Shown: one piece after another, positions 16,448 to 23,440 of the stretch
How the letters are laid out: every line of letters starts with the position of its first letter
Position numbering within the stretch: the stretch's first letter is position 1
DNA from: UBA6054 sp963975575
GTDB lineage: Bacteria > Planctomycetota > Phycisphaerae > Phycisphaerales > UBA1924
Assembly (NCBI GenBank): GCA_963975575.1
Contig: CAXBHL010000008.1
Coordinates: 62,001 to 126,000, forward strand
Direction: 5' to 3'
DNA: 64,000 bases
Notes under the pieces: model-generated
Databases searched by the model: none
What the model was told of the DNA's origin: nothing
What the model saw: only the letters and a program-made list of their open reading frames with translations
Translations under genes and position numbers: made by a program

Positions 16448-17134
16448 TCAGCTCTCGAGGACGTTGATCGCTTTGAAGAACGCGCTGAACCCGATATCAA
16501 CCACGAAGAGGATGCCGGCGATCAGGAATGCGGCGACGATCACGACGATCGTCGAGCCTTTGACCTGCTTGTAGGTGGTCCAGTTGACCTTCTTCATCTC
16601 GGCGTCGGTGGCGATGAGGAAGTCGGCGGAGGTGCGGTTGGCCCCGACGAAGTACGCGGTCAACACGGTGCCCACCAGGATCAGCGAGCCCGCGACGATG
16701 GCCTGCAGGTACAGCTGCGGGATGACCGGGGTGGGCGAGGTCGAGCCGATGTCGGCGCGGAACGAGGGGGTCAGCGGGTCGCCCGAGACCATGCTGTAGG
16801 CGTCGGGCATCTGGTCGCGGACGGTCTCGGAGTCGAAGGTGTCCACCACCAGCGTGGCCCGGCGGGCGGCGCCCTCGGTGAACGCGGCGACGCGGGCCGA
16901 GCCCAGGGGCGCCAGCTCGTCGCCCTGGTAGTGCAGGATCTGGACGGTGTCGCCCACCGCGATCTCGCCCTGGACGGACTGGGCGGCCAGGGTCCATTCC
17001 TTGGCGGGCAGGCGGACCGCGGCGGCCTGCCCCCAGCCCCAGGCGGCGGCGTAGAGCGTGACCACGCCGACGGCGACGGCGGTGAGGACGCGTGTCCAGT
17101 AGCCCTGACCCGGCTTGTAGAGTCCCAATGCCAT
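16448..17134 (-). CDS. secE: Preprotein translocase subunit SecE with a large N-terminal extension
   Basis: A 228-residue protein whose last 60 residues are a standard SecE: the amphipathic EMKKVNWTTYKQVKG motif followed by a membrane helix. Ahead of it are two extra membrane helices (residues about 15-35 and 115-138) enclosing a soluble region of about 80 residues with beta-type sequence. Ordinary SecE has 60-130 residues and one or three helices. It stabilises SecY in the Sec channel. ATG 17134 is supported by GGAGGG upstream. The tRNA-Trp gene lies 75 bp upstream, the classical arrangement. Confidence 0.92.
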   Translation of the reverse strand: MALGLYKPGQGYWTRVLTAVAVGVVTLYAAAWGWGQAAAVRLPAKEWTLAAQSVQGEIAVGDTVQILHYQGDELAPLGSARVAAFTEGAARRATLVVDTFDSETVRDQMPDAYSMVSGDPLTPSFRADIGSTSPTPVIPQLYLQAIVAGSLILVGTVLTAYFVGANRTSADFLIATDAEMKKVNWTTYKQVKGSTIVVIVAAFLIAGILFVVDIGFSAFFKAINVLES

Positions 17135-17209
17135 GTCGGGCGTCCCTCCGCGTGGCCGCTGCCGGGGGCCCGGGTTGGTCCGGGGCTTCGGGCGGCCTGG
17201 TTCTTCGAA

Positions 17210-17282
17210 CACGGCAGGAGGGACTCGAACCCCCGACCGGTGGATTTGGAATCCACTGCTCTACCAACTGAGCTACTGCCGT
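17210..17282 (-). tRNA. tRNA-Trp (anticodon CCA)
   Basis: The minus strand folds as a cloverleaf: 7-bp acceptor stem ACGGCAG/CTGCCGT, D-arm with AGTTGGTAGA, anticodon stem GTGGA/TCCAC with loop TTCCAAA (anticodon CCA), and T-arm with TTCGAGT. The CCA end is not encoded. It lies between rpmG and secE, where tRNA-Trp is found in many bacteria. Confidence 0.97.
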
Positions 17283-17371
17283 AAGACAGGGGCTGACCAC
17301 CGGGGACCAGCCATCAGGGGAACGAGCGTTCGGCCGGCCCGGACCCGTGTGGTCGCGGCCGGGCCGTCGCG

Positions 17372-17554
17372 TTACTTCCGCTTGATCTTGTGCATCGTGT
17401 GCCGGCGCAGGCGGGGGCAGTACTTGCTGAACCCCTCCTTGAGCTTGTCGTCGATACCACCCTTGGTGTTGATCGAGGTGCGGTAGTTGAGGTCGCCGGA
17501 CTCGCTGCACTGCAGCCAGACGAACTCGCGGGCATTGGTCTTCTTCTTCGCCAT
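17372..17554 (-). CDS. rpmG: 50S ribosomal protein L33
   Basis: A 60-residue basic protein starting MAKKKTNAREFVWLQC and ending RRHTMHKIKRK, a full L33. Only two cysteines remain (in LQCSES and YCPRL), so the four-cysteine zinc site of the C+ form is incomplete. It is placed between tuf and tRNA-Trp, as usual. Separate regulation from tuf is likely because a strong terminator lies between them. Confidence 0.95.
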   Translation of the reverse strand: MAKKKTNAREFVWLQCSESGDLNYRTSINTKGGIDDKLKEGFSKYCPRLRRHTMHKIKRK

Positions 17555-17587
17555 AGGAATGCTCCCGTGTTCCGGGTGGTGTTGTTC

Positions 17588-17622
17588 GGAAAAGCGGCCC
17601 GGGGGCTTTCGCCTCCGGGCCG
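17588..17622 (-). terminator. Terminator between tuf and rpmG, with a GAAA tetraloop
   Basis: On the minus strand CGGCCCGGAGGC pairs with GCCCCCGGGCCG (one G-U pair) around a GAAA tetraloop, followed by CTTTTCC. It lies 28 bp after the tuf stop. Confidence 0.88.
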
Positions 17623-17650
17623 ATGATTGCTCAAAGGACCCGGATCGGTC

Positions 17651-18871
17651 TTACTTGACGATCTCGGTCACGGTGCCGGACCCGATGGTGCGGCCACCCT
17701 CGCGGACGGCGAATCGGAGGCCGGTCTCCATGGCCACGGACTTCTCGCCGAGGTCGACGAGCATGGTGACGTTGTCGCCGGGCATGCACATCTCGGCCTT
17801 GGCGCCGCCGTCACCGAACAGCTCGGTGACCTGGCCGGTCACGTCGGTGGTGCGGAAGTAGAACTGGGGCTTGTACTTGGGGAAGAAGGGGGTGTGGCGT
17901 CCGCCCTCTTCCTTGGTCAGCACGTACACCTGGCCCTTGAACTGGGTGTGCGGGTTGATGGACTTGGGCTTGCAGATGACCTGGCCGCGCTCGACCTGGT
18001 TCTTCTCCACGCCGCGGAGGAGCACGCCGCAGTTGTCGCCGGCCTGTCCCTGCTCGAGGCTCTTGTTGAACATCTCGACGCCGGTGATGGTGGTCTGGAG
18101 GTTCGCGGGCGCGAGGCCGACGATCTCGGCGGCGTCGCCGACCTTGACCACGCCACGCTCGACGCGTCCGGTGGCCACGGTGCCGCGGCCCTTGATGGAG
18201 AAGACGTCTTCCACGGAGATGAGGAAGGGCTTGTCGATCTCGCGGGTGGGCTCGGGGATGAAGGTGTCGATGGCGTTGAACAGCTCATCGATCGAGGCGC
18301 AGGCGGCGTCGTCCTTGGGGTTCTCGAGGGCGAGTTTGGCCTGGCCGCGGACGATGGGGGTGTCGTCGCCGGGGAAGTTGTACTTGTTGAGCAGCTCGCG
18401 GATCTCCATCTCGACGAGGTCGAGCAGCTCGGGATCGTCGACGAGGTCGACCTTGTTCATGAAGACGACCATGTGGGGCACGCCGACCTGGCGGGCCAGG
18501 AGCACGTGCTCGCGGGTCTGGGGCATGGGGCCCGAGTCGGCCGCGACCACGAGGATGGCGCCGTCCATCTGGGCGGCGCCGGTGATCATGTTCTTGACGA
18601 AGTCGGCGTGGCCCGGGCAGTCCACGTGGGCGTAGTGCCGACTCTCGGTCTCGTACTCGACGTGCGACGAGTGGATCGTCACGGTCTTGTTGGCGTCACG
18701 CACGGTGCCGCCCTTGGTGATTTCCGCGTAGGACTTGGCGCCCTGCACGAGGCCCTTGGCATCAGCGCGGGCGACCATCGCGGCGGTCAGGGTCGACTTG
18801 CCGTGGTCGATGTGCCCGATGGTGCCCACATTCACGTGCGGCTTGGTCCGCTCGAAGGTTCCCTTCGCCAT
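17651..18871 (-). CDS. tuf: Elongation factor Tu
   Basis: A 406-residue GTPase that delivers aminoacyl-tRNA to the ribosome. The G motifs are all present: GHIDHGKST, DCPGHADF and NKVDLVD, followed by the two beta-barrel domains. Length is typical with short insertions. GAGGTAGAG just upstream supports ATG 18871. The tRNA-Thr gene lies upstream and probably shares the transcript; a terminator follows the stop. Confidence 0.98.
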   Translation of the reverse strand: MAKGTFERTKPHVNVGTIGHIDHGKSTLTAAMVARADAKGLVQGAKSYAEITKGGTVRDANKTVTIHSSHVEYETESRHYAHVDCPGHADFVKNMITGAAQMDGAILVVAADSGPMPQTREHVLLARQVGVPHMVVFMNKVDLVDDPELLDLVEMEIRELLNKYNFPGDDTPIVRGQAKLALENPKDDAACASIDELFNAIDTFIPEPTREIDKPFLISVEDVFSIKGRGTVATGRVERGVVKVGDAAEIVGLAPANLQTTITGVEMFNKSLEQGQAGDNCGVLLRGVEKNQVERGQVICKPKSINPHTQFKGQVYVLTKEEGGRHTPFFPKYKPQFYFRTTDVTGQVTELFGDGGAKAEMCMPGDNVTMLVDLGEKSVAMETGLRFAVREGGRTIGSGTVTEIVK

Positions 18872-19064
18872 CGCTCTACCTCTTCTGACTGCTCTAAGCG
18901 GTCGGTGTATGCCCTGATCCCGACCATCGGGAGGGGCGTTCCGCCGACCGCTCCGGGCCGGCGATCCATCTGATGAAACACTCACCCGCCGGGTGCGTAC
19001 CCGACCGGGCGGACCCCCTCACCGTCGTGGATCCGGGGGCGGCCGGCCCCGAGGCCGACCTGAA

Positions 19065-19136
19065 AGCCGCTGGCGAGACTTGAACTCGCGACCTCACCCT
19101 TACCAAGGGTGCGCTCTACCACTGAGCTACAGCGGC
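19065..19136 (-). tRNA. tRNA-Thr (anticodon GGT)
   Basis: The minus strand gives acceptor stem GCCGCTG/CAGCGGC, D-arm with CAGTGGTAGA, anticodon stem CACCC/GGGTG with loop TTGGTAA (anticodon GGT) and T-arm with TTCAAGT. CCA is not encoded. It is 190 bp upstream of tuf, matching the tRNA-tuf arrangement of many bacteria. Confidence 0.97.
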
Positions 19137-19204
19137 ACGATGATCAGACTCGGCGAGCCGGGCCTTCACGAAAACCGCCCGGACGGGGATCCGAGCGGGA
19201 CAGG

Positions 19205-19233
19205 ATCTTTCGCCGCTGCCCCCCACGGGTCAA
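19205..19233 (-). promoter_or_regulatory. Candidate promoter of the tRNA-Thr/tuf unit
   Basis: On the minus strand TTGACC (19228-19233) is followed after 17 nt by AAAGAT (19205-19210), about 70 bp upstream of the tRNA. The -35 fits the consensus at five of six positions; the -10 is poor. Confidence 0.35.
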
Positions 19234-19470
19234 CCAATTGTCCTTCATGGGGTTCCGATCGTTCCGGTCCGGAGCCCGCGACGCCCCCGCGGACGCTCCT
19301 GCCCCGGTCCGAGCCCCCGGACGGGGCCGAAAAGTCGCCCCCGATCGCGCCGAAATCTCGCCCGGATCGGGTTGCGGAAGACCCCGCCGCGACGCCGGCA
19401 GCCCTGATCGGGGCCCTTATCGGGGCCCTTCGGCTCGGGCATCCCCTCATGGGCCGGGCGTCGAAAGCGT

Positions 19471-19499
19471 TTGGTCTCACAAACGATCCGGTGTACATT
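19471..19499 (+). promoter_or_regulatory. Candidate promoter of the DUF1028 gene
   Basis: TTGGTC (19471-19476), a 17-nt spacer, then TACATT (19494-19499). The spacing is right but both boxes are weak; the leader would be about 115 nt. Confidence 0.3.
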
Positions 19500-19620
19500 C
19501 TCGATCGGACCCGCTCGCGAAACCACCCGACCGGTCGCCGGAACCGCCGGAATCGCCCCCGGGACGGCCGGCTCGGCCGGACCCCGTCGCCTTCTCGACC
19601 CCCAGAACCGAGGACCGCCC

Positions 19621-21957
19621 ATGCTCCGCTCCATCCGCACGCTGATCGGCCTGGCCGGGGGGCTCATCGCCACCGCCGCCGGCACCGCCCAGGCCACCTG
19701 GTCCATCCTGATCGTCGATACCAGAACAGGGGAGATCGGGCTCGCCTCGGCGACCTGCCTGATCCGCCTGGACCTGCGGGAGCTGACACCGGTGCTGATC
19801 TCGGGGGTGGGCGGCGTGACGGCCCAGTCCGCCGGCGACTCGACCGGCCTGAACCGCTCGCTGATCCGCGACCGGTTGATCCAGGGCGTGGCGCTCGATG
19901 ACATCCTGGCCGAGCTGGCCGTGTTCGACGCGGGCAGCCACCAGAGCCGCCAGTACGGCATGATCGACGTGACCGGAGACACGCTGACCTTCTCGGGCAG
20001 CAACGCCTCGGACTGGGCGGGCGGGCAGACCGGCCAGCTCGGCGACATCGCGTGGGCGGTGCAGGGCAACATCCTCACCGGGCCCAACGTGGTGCAGGAC
20101 GCGGTGGACGCGATCGTCAACACCGACGGCGACCTGGCGGACAAGCTGATGGCTTCCATGATCGCGGCGCGCGAGGCCGGCGGGGACGGGCGCTGCTCGT
20201 GCGCCCCGACCACCCCGACCGCGTGCGGCAGCCCGCCGCCGGGCGACTTCAAGAGCGCCCACATCGGGTACATGCTCATCGCCCGGATCGAGGACCAGGA
20301 CCATTCGCGGGTGTACTACCGCGACCCCGGGCACGGCGGGCACTTCGCCACGCCCGACCTGAACGGGGACGGGCTGCCCGACGCGGTCGCTTCGGCGTTC
20401 AACGGCCCGGAGGTGTTCGCGTACCTGAACGACTCGGCGCCCGGCTCGCGCCTTGCCAGCGCGGTGCCGGCCGGTTCGGTCGTGACCGGCCCCGGCGCGA
20501 TCGTGCGGATGACGCACGCCGACGTGAACGGGGACGGGTTCGACGACGTGGTCTTCGCGACCGCCGGGCCGGACGAGATCGGCTACCTGCCCGGCGACGG
20601 CGCGGGCGGGCTGGGCGCGGCCGTGCGGGCCGCGCTGCCCGGGCCAGTCGACCGGATCGACGCGGGCGACCTGACCGGCGACGGCGCGGCGGAGATTGTC
20701 GTGACCGTCAGCGCGGTCGGCGGCGTGTACGTCTTCTCGGAGAACGCCGGGACCCTGACGCAGTCGGCGCAGATCGACGTGCCCGGCGTGCCTACCGGCG
20801 TTTCGATCGCGCAGATGGACAACGCGGGCCTGAACGACCTCGTCGTGGCGACGGCGTCGGACGACTCGGTGGCCGTGCTGCGCAACCTCGGCGGCCTGGC
20901 GTTCTCGACGCTGGCCACCTACACGCAGGCCGGCCTCGGCCCGGTGGACGTGGCGGCCGGGAGCATCTTCGGGTCGGGCCTGGGCGATGTCGCGGTGATC
21001 GGCGGGACCTCCCGGCGCCTGACCGTGCTGCGTCAGGACAGCCCCGGCGTCTTCAGCGCGAGCACGAGCACGCTGGTCAACGCCGGACGCCAGGTCGAGC
21101 TGGGCCGCTTCACGCCGGACGGGAAGACGGGCATCGTGACGATGGCGATCGGCAACCGCACCATCGAGATCCACGCCGAGTCGGCGACGACGCCCGGCGC
21201 GTTCGAATCGATCGACCGGACGCGGGCCGCGCCGGCGCAGGTGGCGCTGACCGTGGCGGACCTGAACCAGGACGGGCTCGACGACCTGGTCTCCGGCGGG
21301 CTGACGCGGGGCGTGTCGCTGATCGTCAACACGGGCGACGGCACCTTCCCCGAGTACGAGGGTTTCGCCAGCGGCGAATACTTCATGGAACTCAACGTCG
21401 CCGACACCATCAACAGCAGCCCGGACCCTGTGGACCAGCTCGTCGGGCAGTTCGCCGACTGGCGCGCGGGGCTGGAGGGCAAGATCGACGCGGTGCGGTC
21501 CACGGTGGTCGCGCCGTCCCGCGTCGGCGCGGGGCAGACCTACACGCTGCGGGCGCAGGCACGCGACTGGCGGGGCGACCCGGTCGCGCCGGCGCTCTTC
21601 GCGGCCGAGGCGTTCGTCGTGTCCGGGCAGGCGACCATCGCCGAGGTGCGCTCGCCGGCTCTGGGCGTTGTCGAGGTGGATGTCGTCGCGTCCGCCGAGC
21701 CGGGCGTTGACCTGATCGGCATCCGGATGGTTGACGGGCAGGACCGCCCGGTCCGCCTGATGCCCGACGCGACGGTGATGGCCCTGGCCGACCTGGCGGA
21801 CTTCAACAACGACGGCGGGCGGAACTTCTTCGACCTGGGCGCGTTCCTGGCGGCTTTCAATAGCTCGGACCCGGCGGCGGATCTGAACGGGGACCAGGTC
21901 TTCGACGCCGCCGACGTGAACGCGTTCGTCGCGCTGTTCCTCGCCCCGGCCCCCTGA
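19621..21957 (+). CDS. Secreted DUF1028 (Ntn-hydrolase-like) protein with FG-GAP repeats and a dockerin-like tail
   Basis: A 778-residue protein in three parts. A signal peptide ends at AQA (residue 25), so cleavage leaves Thr26 of TWSILIVD as the new N-terminus. Residues 26-235 are a DUF1028 domain, assigned to the Ntn-hydrolase superfamily. A series of at least six FG-GAP/VCBS-like repeats follows (DLNGDGLPDAV, DVNGDGFDDVV, DLTGDGAAEIV, DLNQDGLDDLV), probably a calcium-binding beta-propeller. The C-terminus carries a GC-type dockerin-like pair of EF-hand-like segments (RNFFDLGAFLAAFN, FDAADVNAFVALF), but ends APAP instead of GCP. Likely an outer-surface or secreted enzyme of unknown substrate. 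Confidence 0.85.
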   Translation: MLRSIRTLIGLAGGLIATAAGTAQATWSILIVDTRTGEIGLASATCLIRLDLRELTPVLISGVGGVTAQSAGDSTGLNRSLIRDRLIQGVALDDILAELAVFDAGSHQSRQYGMIDVTGDTLTFSGSNASDWAGGQTGQLGDIAWAVQGNILTGPNVVQDAVDAIVNTDGDLADKLMASMIAAREAGGDGRCSCAPTTPTACGSPPPGDFKSAHIGYMLIARIEDQDHSRVYYRDPGHGGHFATPDLNGDGLPDAVASAFNGPEVFAYLNDSAPGSRLASAVPAGSVVTGPGAIVRMTHADVNGDGFDDVVFATAGPDEIGYLPGDGAGGLGAAVRAALPGPVDRIDAGDLTGDGAAEIVVTVSAVGGVYVFSENAGTLTQSAQIDVPGVPTGVSIAQMDNAGLNDLVVATASDDSVAVLRNLGGLAFSTLATYTQAGLGPVDVAAGSIFGSGLGDVAVIGGTSRRLTVLRQDSPGVFSASTSTLVNAGRQVELGRFTPDGKTGIVTMAIGNRTIEIHAESATTPGAFESIDRTRAAPAQVALTVADLNQDGLDDLVSGGLTRGVSLIVNTGDGTFPEYEGFASGEYFMELNVADTINSSPDPVDQLVGQFADWRAGLEGKIDAVRSTVVAPSRVGAGQTYTLRAQARDWRGDPVAPALFAAEAFVVSGQATIAEVRSPALGVVEVDVVASAEPGVDLIGIRMVDGQDRPVRLMPDATVMALADLADFNNDGGRNFFDLGAFLAAFNSSDPAADLNGDQVFDAADVNAFVALFLAPAP

Positions 21958-22051
21958 CCACGGGGGGACGGGCGGGGCCGCCTTCGCGGGGTCGGCGCGT
22001 AGACTGACCGGGAGCCGAGCCTGCCGCCCGGCCCGCTGAAGGAGTGGTGCG

Positions 22052-22984
22052 ATGAAGAAGGTGCTGATCGGTCTGGTTGTCGTGGTGGTGCTGCTGGTCG
22101 TGCTCGTGGTCGGAGGCGTGATCTTCGGGCTGACCCAGATCGACAAGATCGTCAAGACGGGGATCGAGCGCGGCGGGACCTACGCGACCGGCGTGGACAC
22201 CACCGTGGACATGGTCGACGTGAGCCTGACCAAGGGCACCTTCGACATGGGCGGGTTCCAGCTGGCCAACCCGGCCGGCTTTGACACCCCCCACTTCCTC
22301 GCGCTGAGCGATACCTCGGTGGCGCTGAACGCCAACCAGACCGGCAGCCAGGTGATCACGCTCTCGTCGCTGACGCTCGACGGGATCGACGTGTACCTGG
22401 ACAAGGGCGGCAACCCCTCGAACTACAACACCGTCCTGAACAACCTCAAGCGGTTCGAGTCCGGCGAGAAGGGCCCGCCCCCCGCCGAGAGCGACGGGAT
22501 GAAGGTCGTGATCGACTCGCTGGTGATCGAGAACATCGACGTGCATCTGGCCAACATGCCGGGCATCGGCTTCGTGGCCGGGGACGTGGCGGTCAACGTG
22601 CCGCGGATCGAGCTGAAGAACGTCGGCAAGGACGAGCCGATGGGCTTCGCCGAGGTGATCGGCCTGGTGGTCAAGACGGTGCTGGCCGCGTCGGTCGAGG
22701 CTGGCGGGGGCATCATCCCCGGCGACGTGCTGGGCGATCTGAGCGGCGGGCTCGCGGGCCTGACCTCGTTCTCCGACATGGGCATCGAGGCGGTCGGCGA
22801 TCTGGGCAAGCAGCTCAACGAGCAGCTCGGCGGCGCGGTGGAGCAGGCTCAGAAGGCCCTCGACGACGCCAAGAAGGCGGGCGAGGACCTCCAGAATCAG
22901 GCCGACGACCTGCAGGACTCGGTCAACGACGCCGCGGACAAGGTCAAGGGCATCTTCGGGGGCGGCAAGAAGGACGAGCCCTGA
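22052..22984 (+). CDS. AsmA-like membrane-anchored protein
   Basis: A 310-residue protein with one strong N-terminal membrane anchor (residues 4-27) and a periplasmic beta-rich region. Phrases such as VDMVDVSLTKGTFDMGG and ITLSSLTLDGIDVYLDKGG recall the repeating-groove fold of AsmA/DUF748 proteins involved in envelope lipid transport. The last 60 residues are a charged helical segment (EQAQKALDDAKKAGEDL) that can form a coiled coil. AAGGAG precedes the ATG. It lies 94 bp after the DUF1028 gene on the same strand. The family assignment is moderate. Confidence 0.7.
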   Translation: MKKVLIGLVVVVVLLVVLVVGGVIFGLTQIDKIVKTGIERGGTYATGVDTTVDMVDVSLTKGTFDMGGFQLANPAGFDTPHFLALSDTSVALNANQTGSQVITLSSLTLDGIDVYLDKGGNPSNYNTVLNNLKRFESGEKGPPPAESDGMKVVIDSLVIENIDVHLANMPGIGFVAGDVAVNVPRIELKNVGKDEPMGFAEVIGLVVKTVLAASVEAGGGIIPGDVLGDLSGGLAGLTSFSDMGIEAVGDLGKQLNEQLGGAVEQAQKALDDAKKAGEDLQNQADDLQDSVNDAADKVKGIFGGGKKDEP

Positions 22985-23440
22985 TCCGGGCTCGGTGATC
23001 CCCAGACCAGGGGGGCGATCGTGGGATTTGGGGGGCGATCCGGGTCGTCCATCGCCCGGATCCGGCGGGGTGGCGGACTGATCGGATCACCCGATTCCGG
23101 ACGCCCCGGGGCGCAGACGGCGTCGTTTCGGGAACCGGGGGCGGGCCCTTTCGTATGAACTGGGGCGCGGGTTTGGCCGCGCACCGGCGGGGCGGTCTTG
23201 CTCTGACGGTCGGGACGGTTTATCGGACTGATTTGTGCTGTTTCGGTCCGATCCGGCCCGGTGTGGGTCAATTTGGCCCCAATCACGGTCGTTTCCGGGG
23301 CTTTGGGCTTGTTCCAAGGCCCGTTTCGGGGCATCGTGTTTGTGTTGTGCAAGGGTCTCGGGCACGCGGGTGCCCGGTCGCGGTGACGGAGCACGCCCAG
23401 GGCGTGCGAACGGGCAAAGCAAGAGAGATAGGAACGAAAC
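22985..23440. other. Intergenic region upstream of the first subtilisin-like protease
   Basis: No gene is seen in these 456 bp. An 11-bp direct repeat GGGGGGCGATC occurs at 23010 and 23030. Nearer the protease are two small hairpins, GGGCAC/GTGCCC (23360-23375) and GCACGCC/GGCGTGC (23391-23407), which would lie in the 5' leader. Bases 23200-23350 are richer in T than the surroundings and may hold the promoter, but no clear boxes stand out. Confidence 0.5.

Larger units (their letters stand above)
19137..19620. other. Divergent intergenic region between tRNA-Thr and the DUF1028 gene
   Basis: This 484-bp region holds no credible gene. It contains an exact tandem duplication of ATCGGGGCCCTT (19407-19430) and candidate promoters for each direction, listed separately. 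The remainder is GC-rich with no other structure that I can support. Confidence 0.6.

Noticed and set aside
22985..23440. Terminator or small RNA between the AsmA-like gene and the first protease
   Set aside because: Hairpins here have short stems and no T runs; the direct repeat alone is not enough to call an element.
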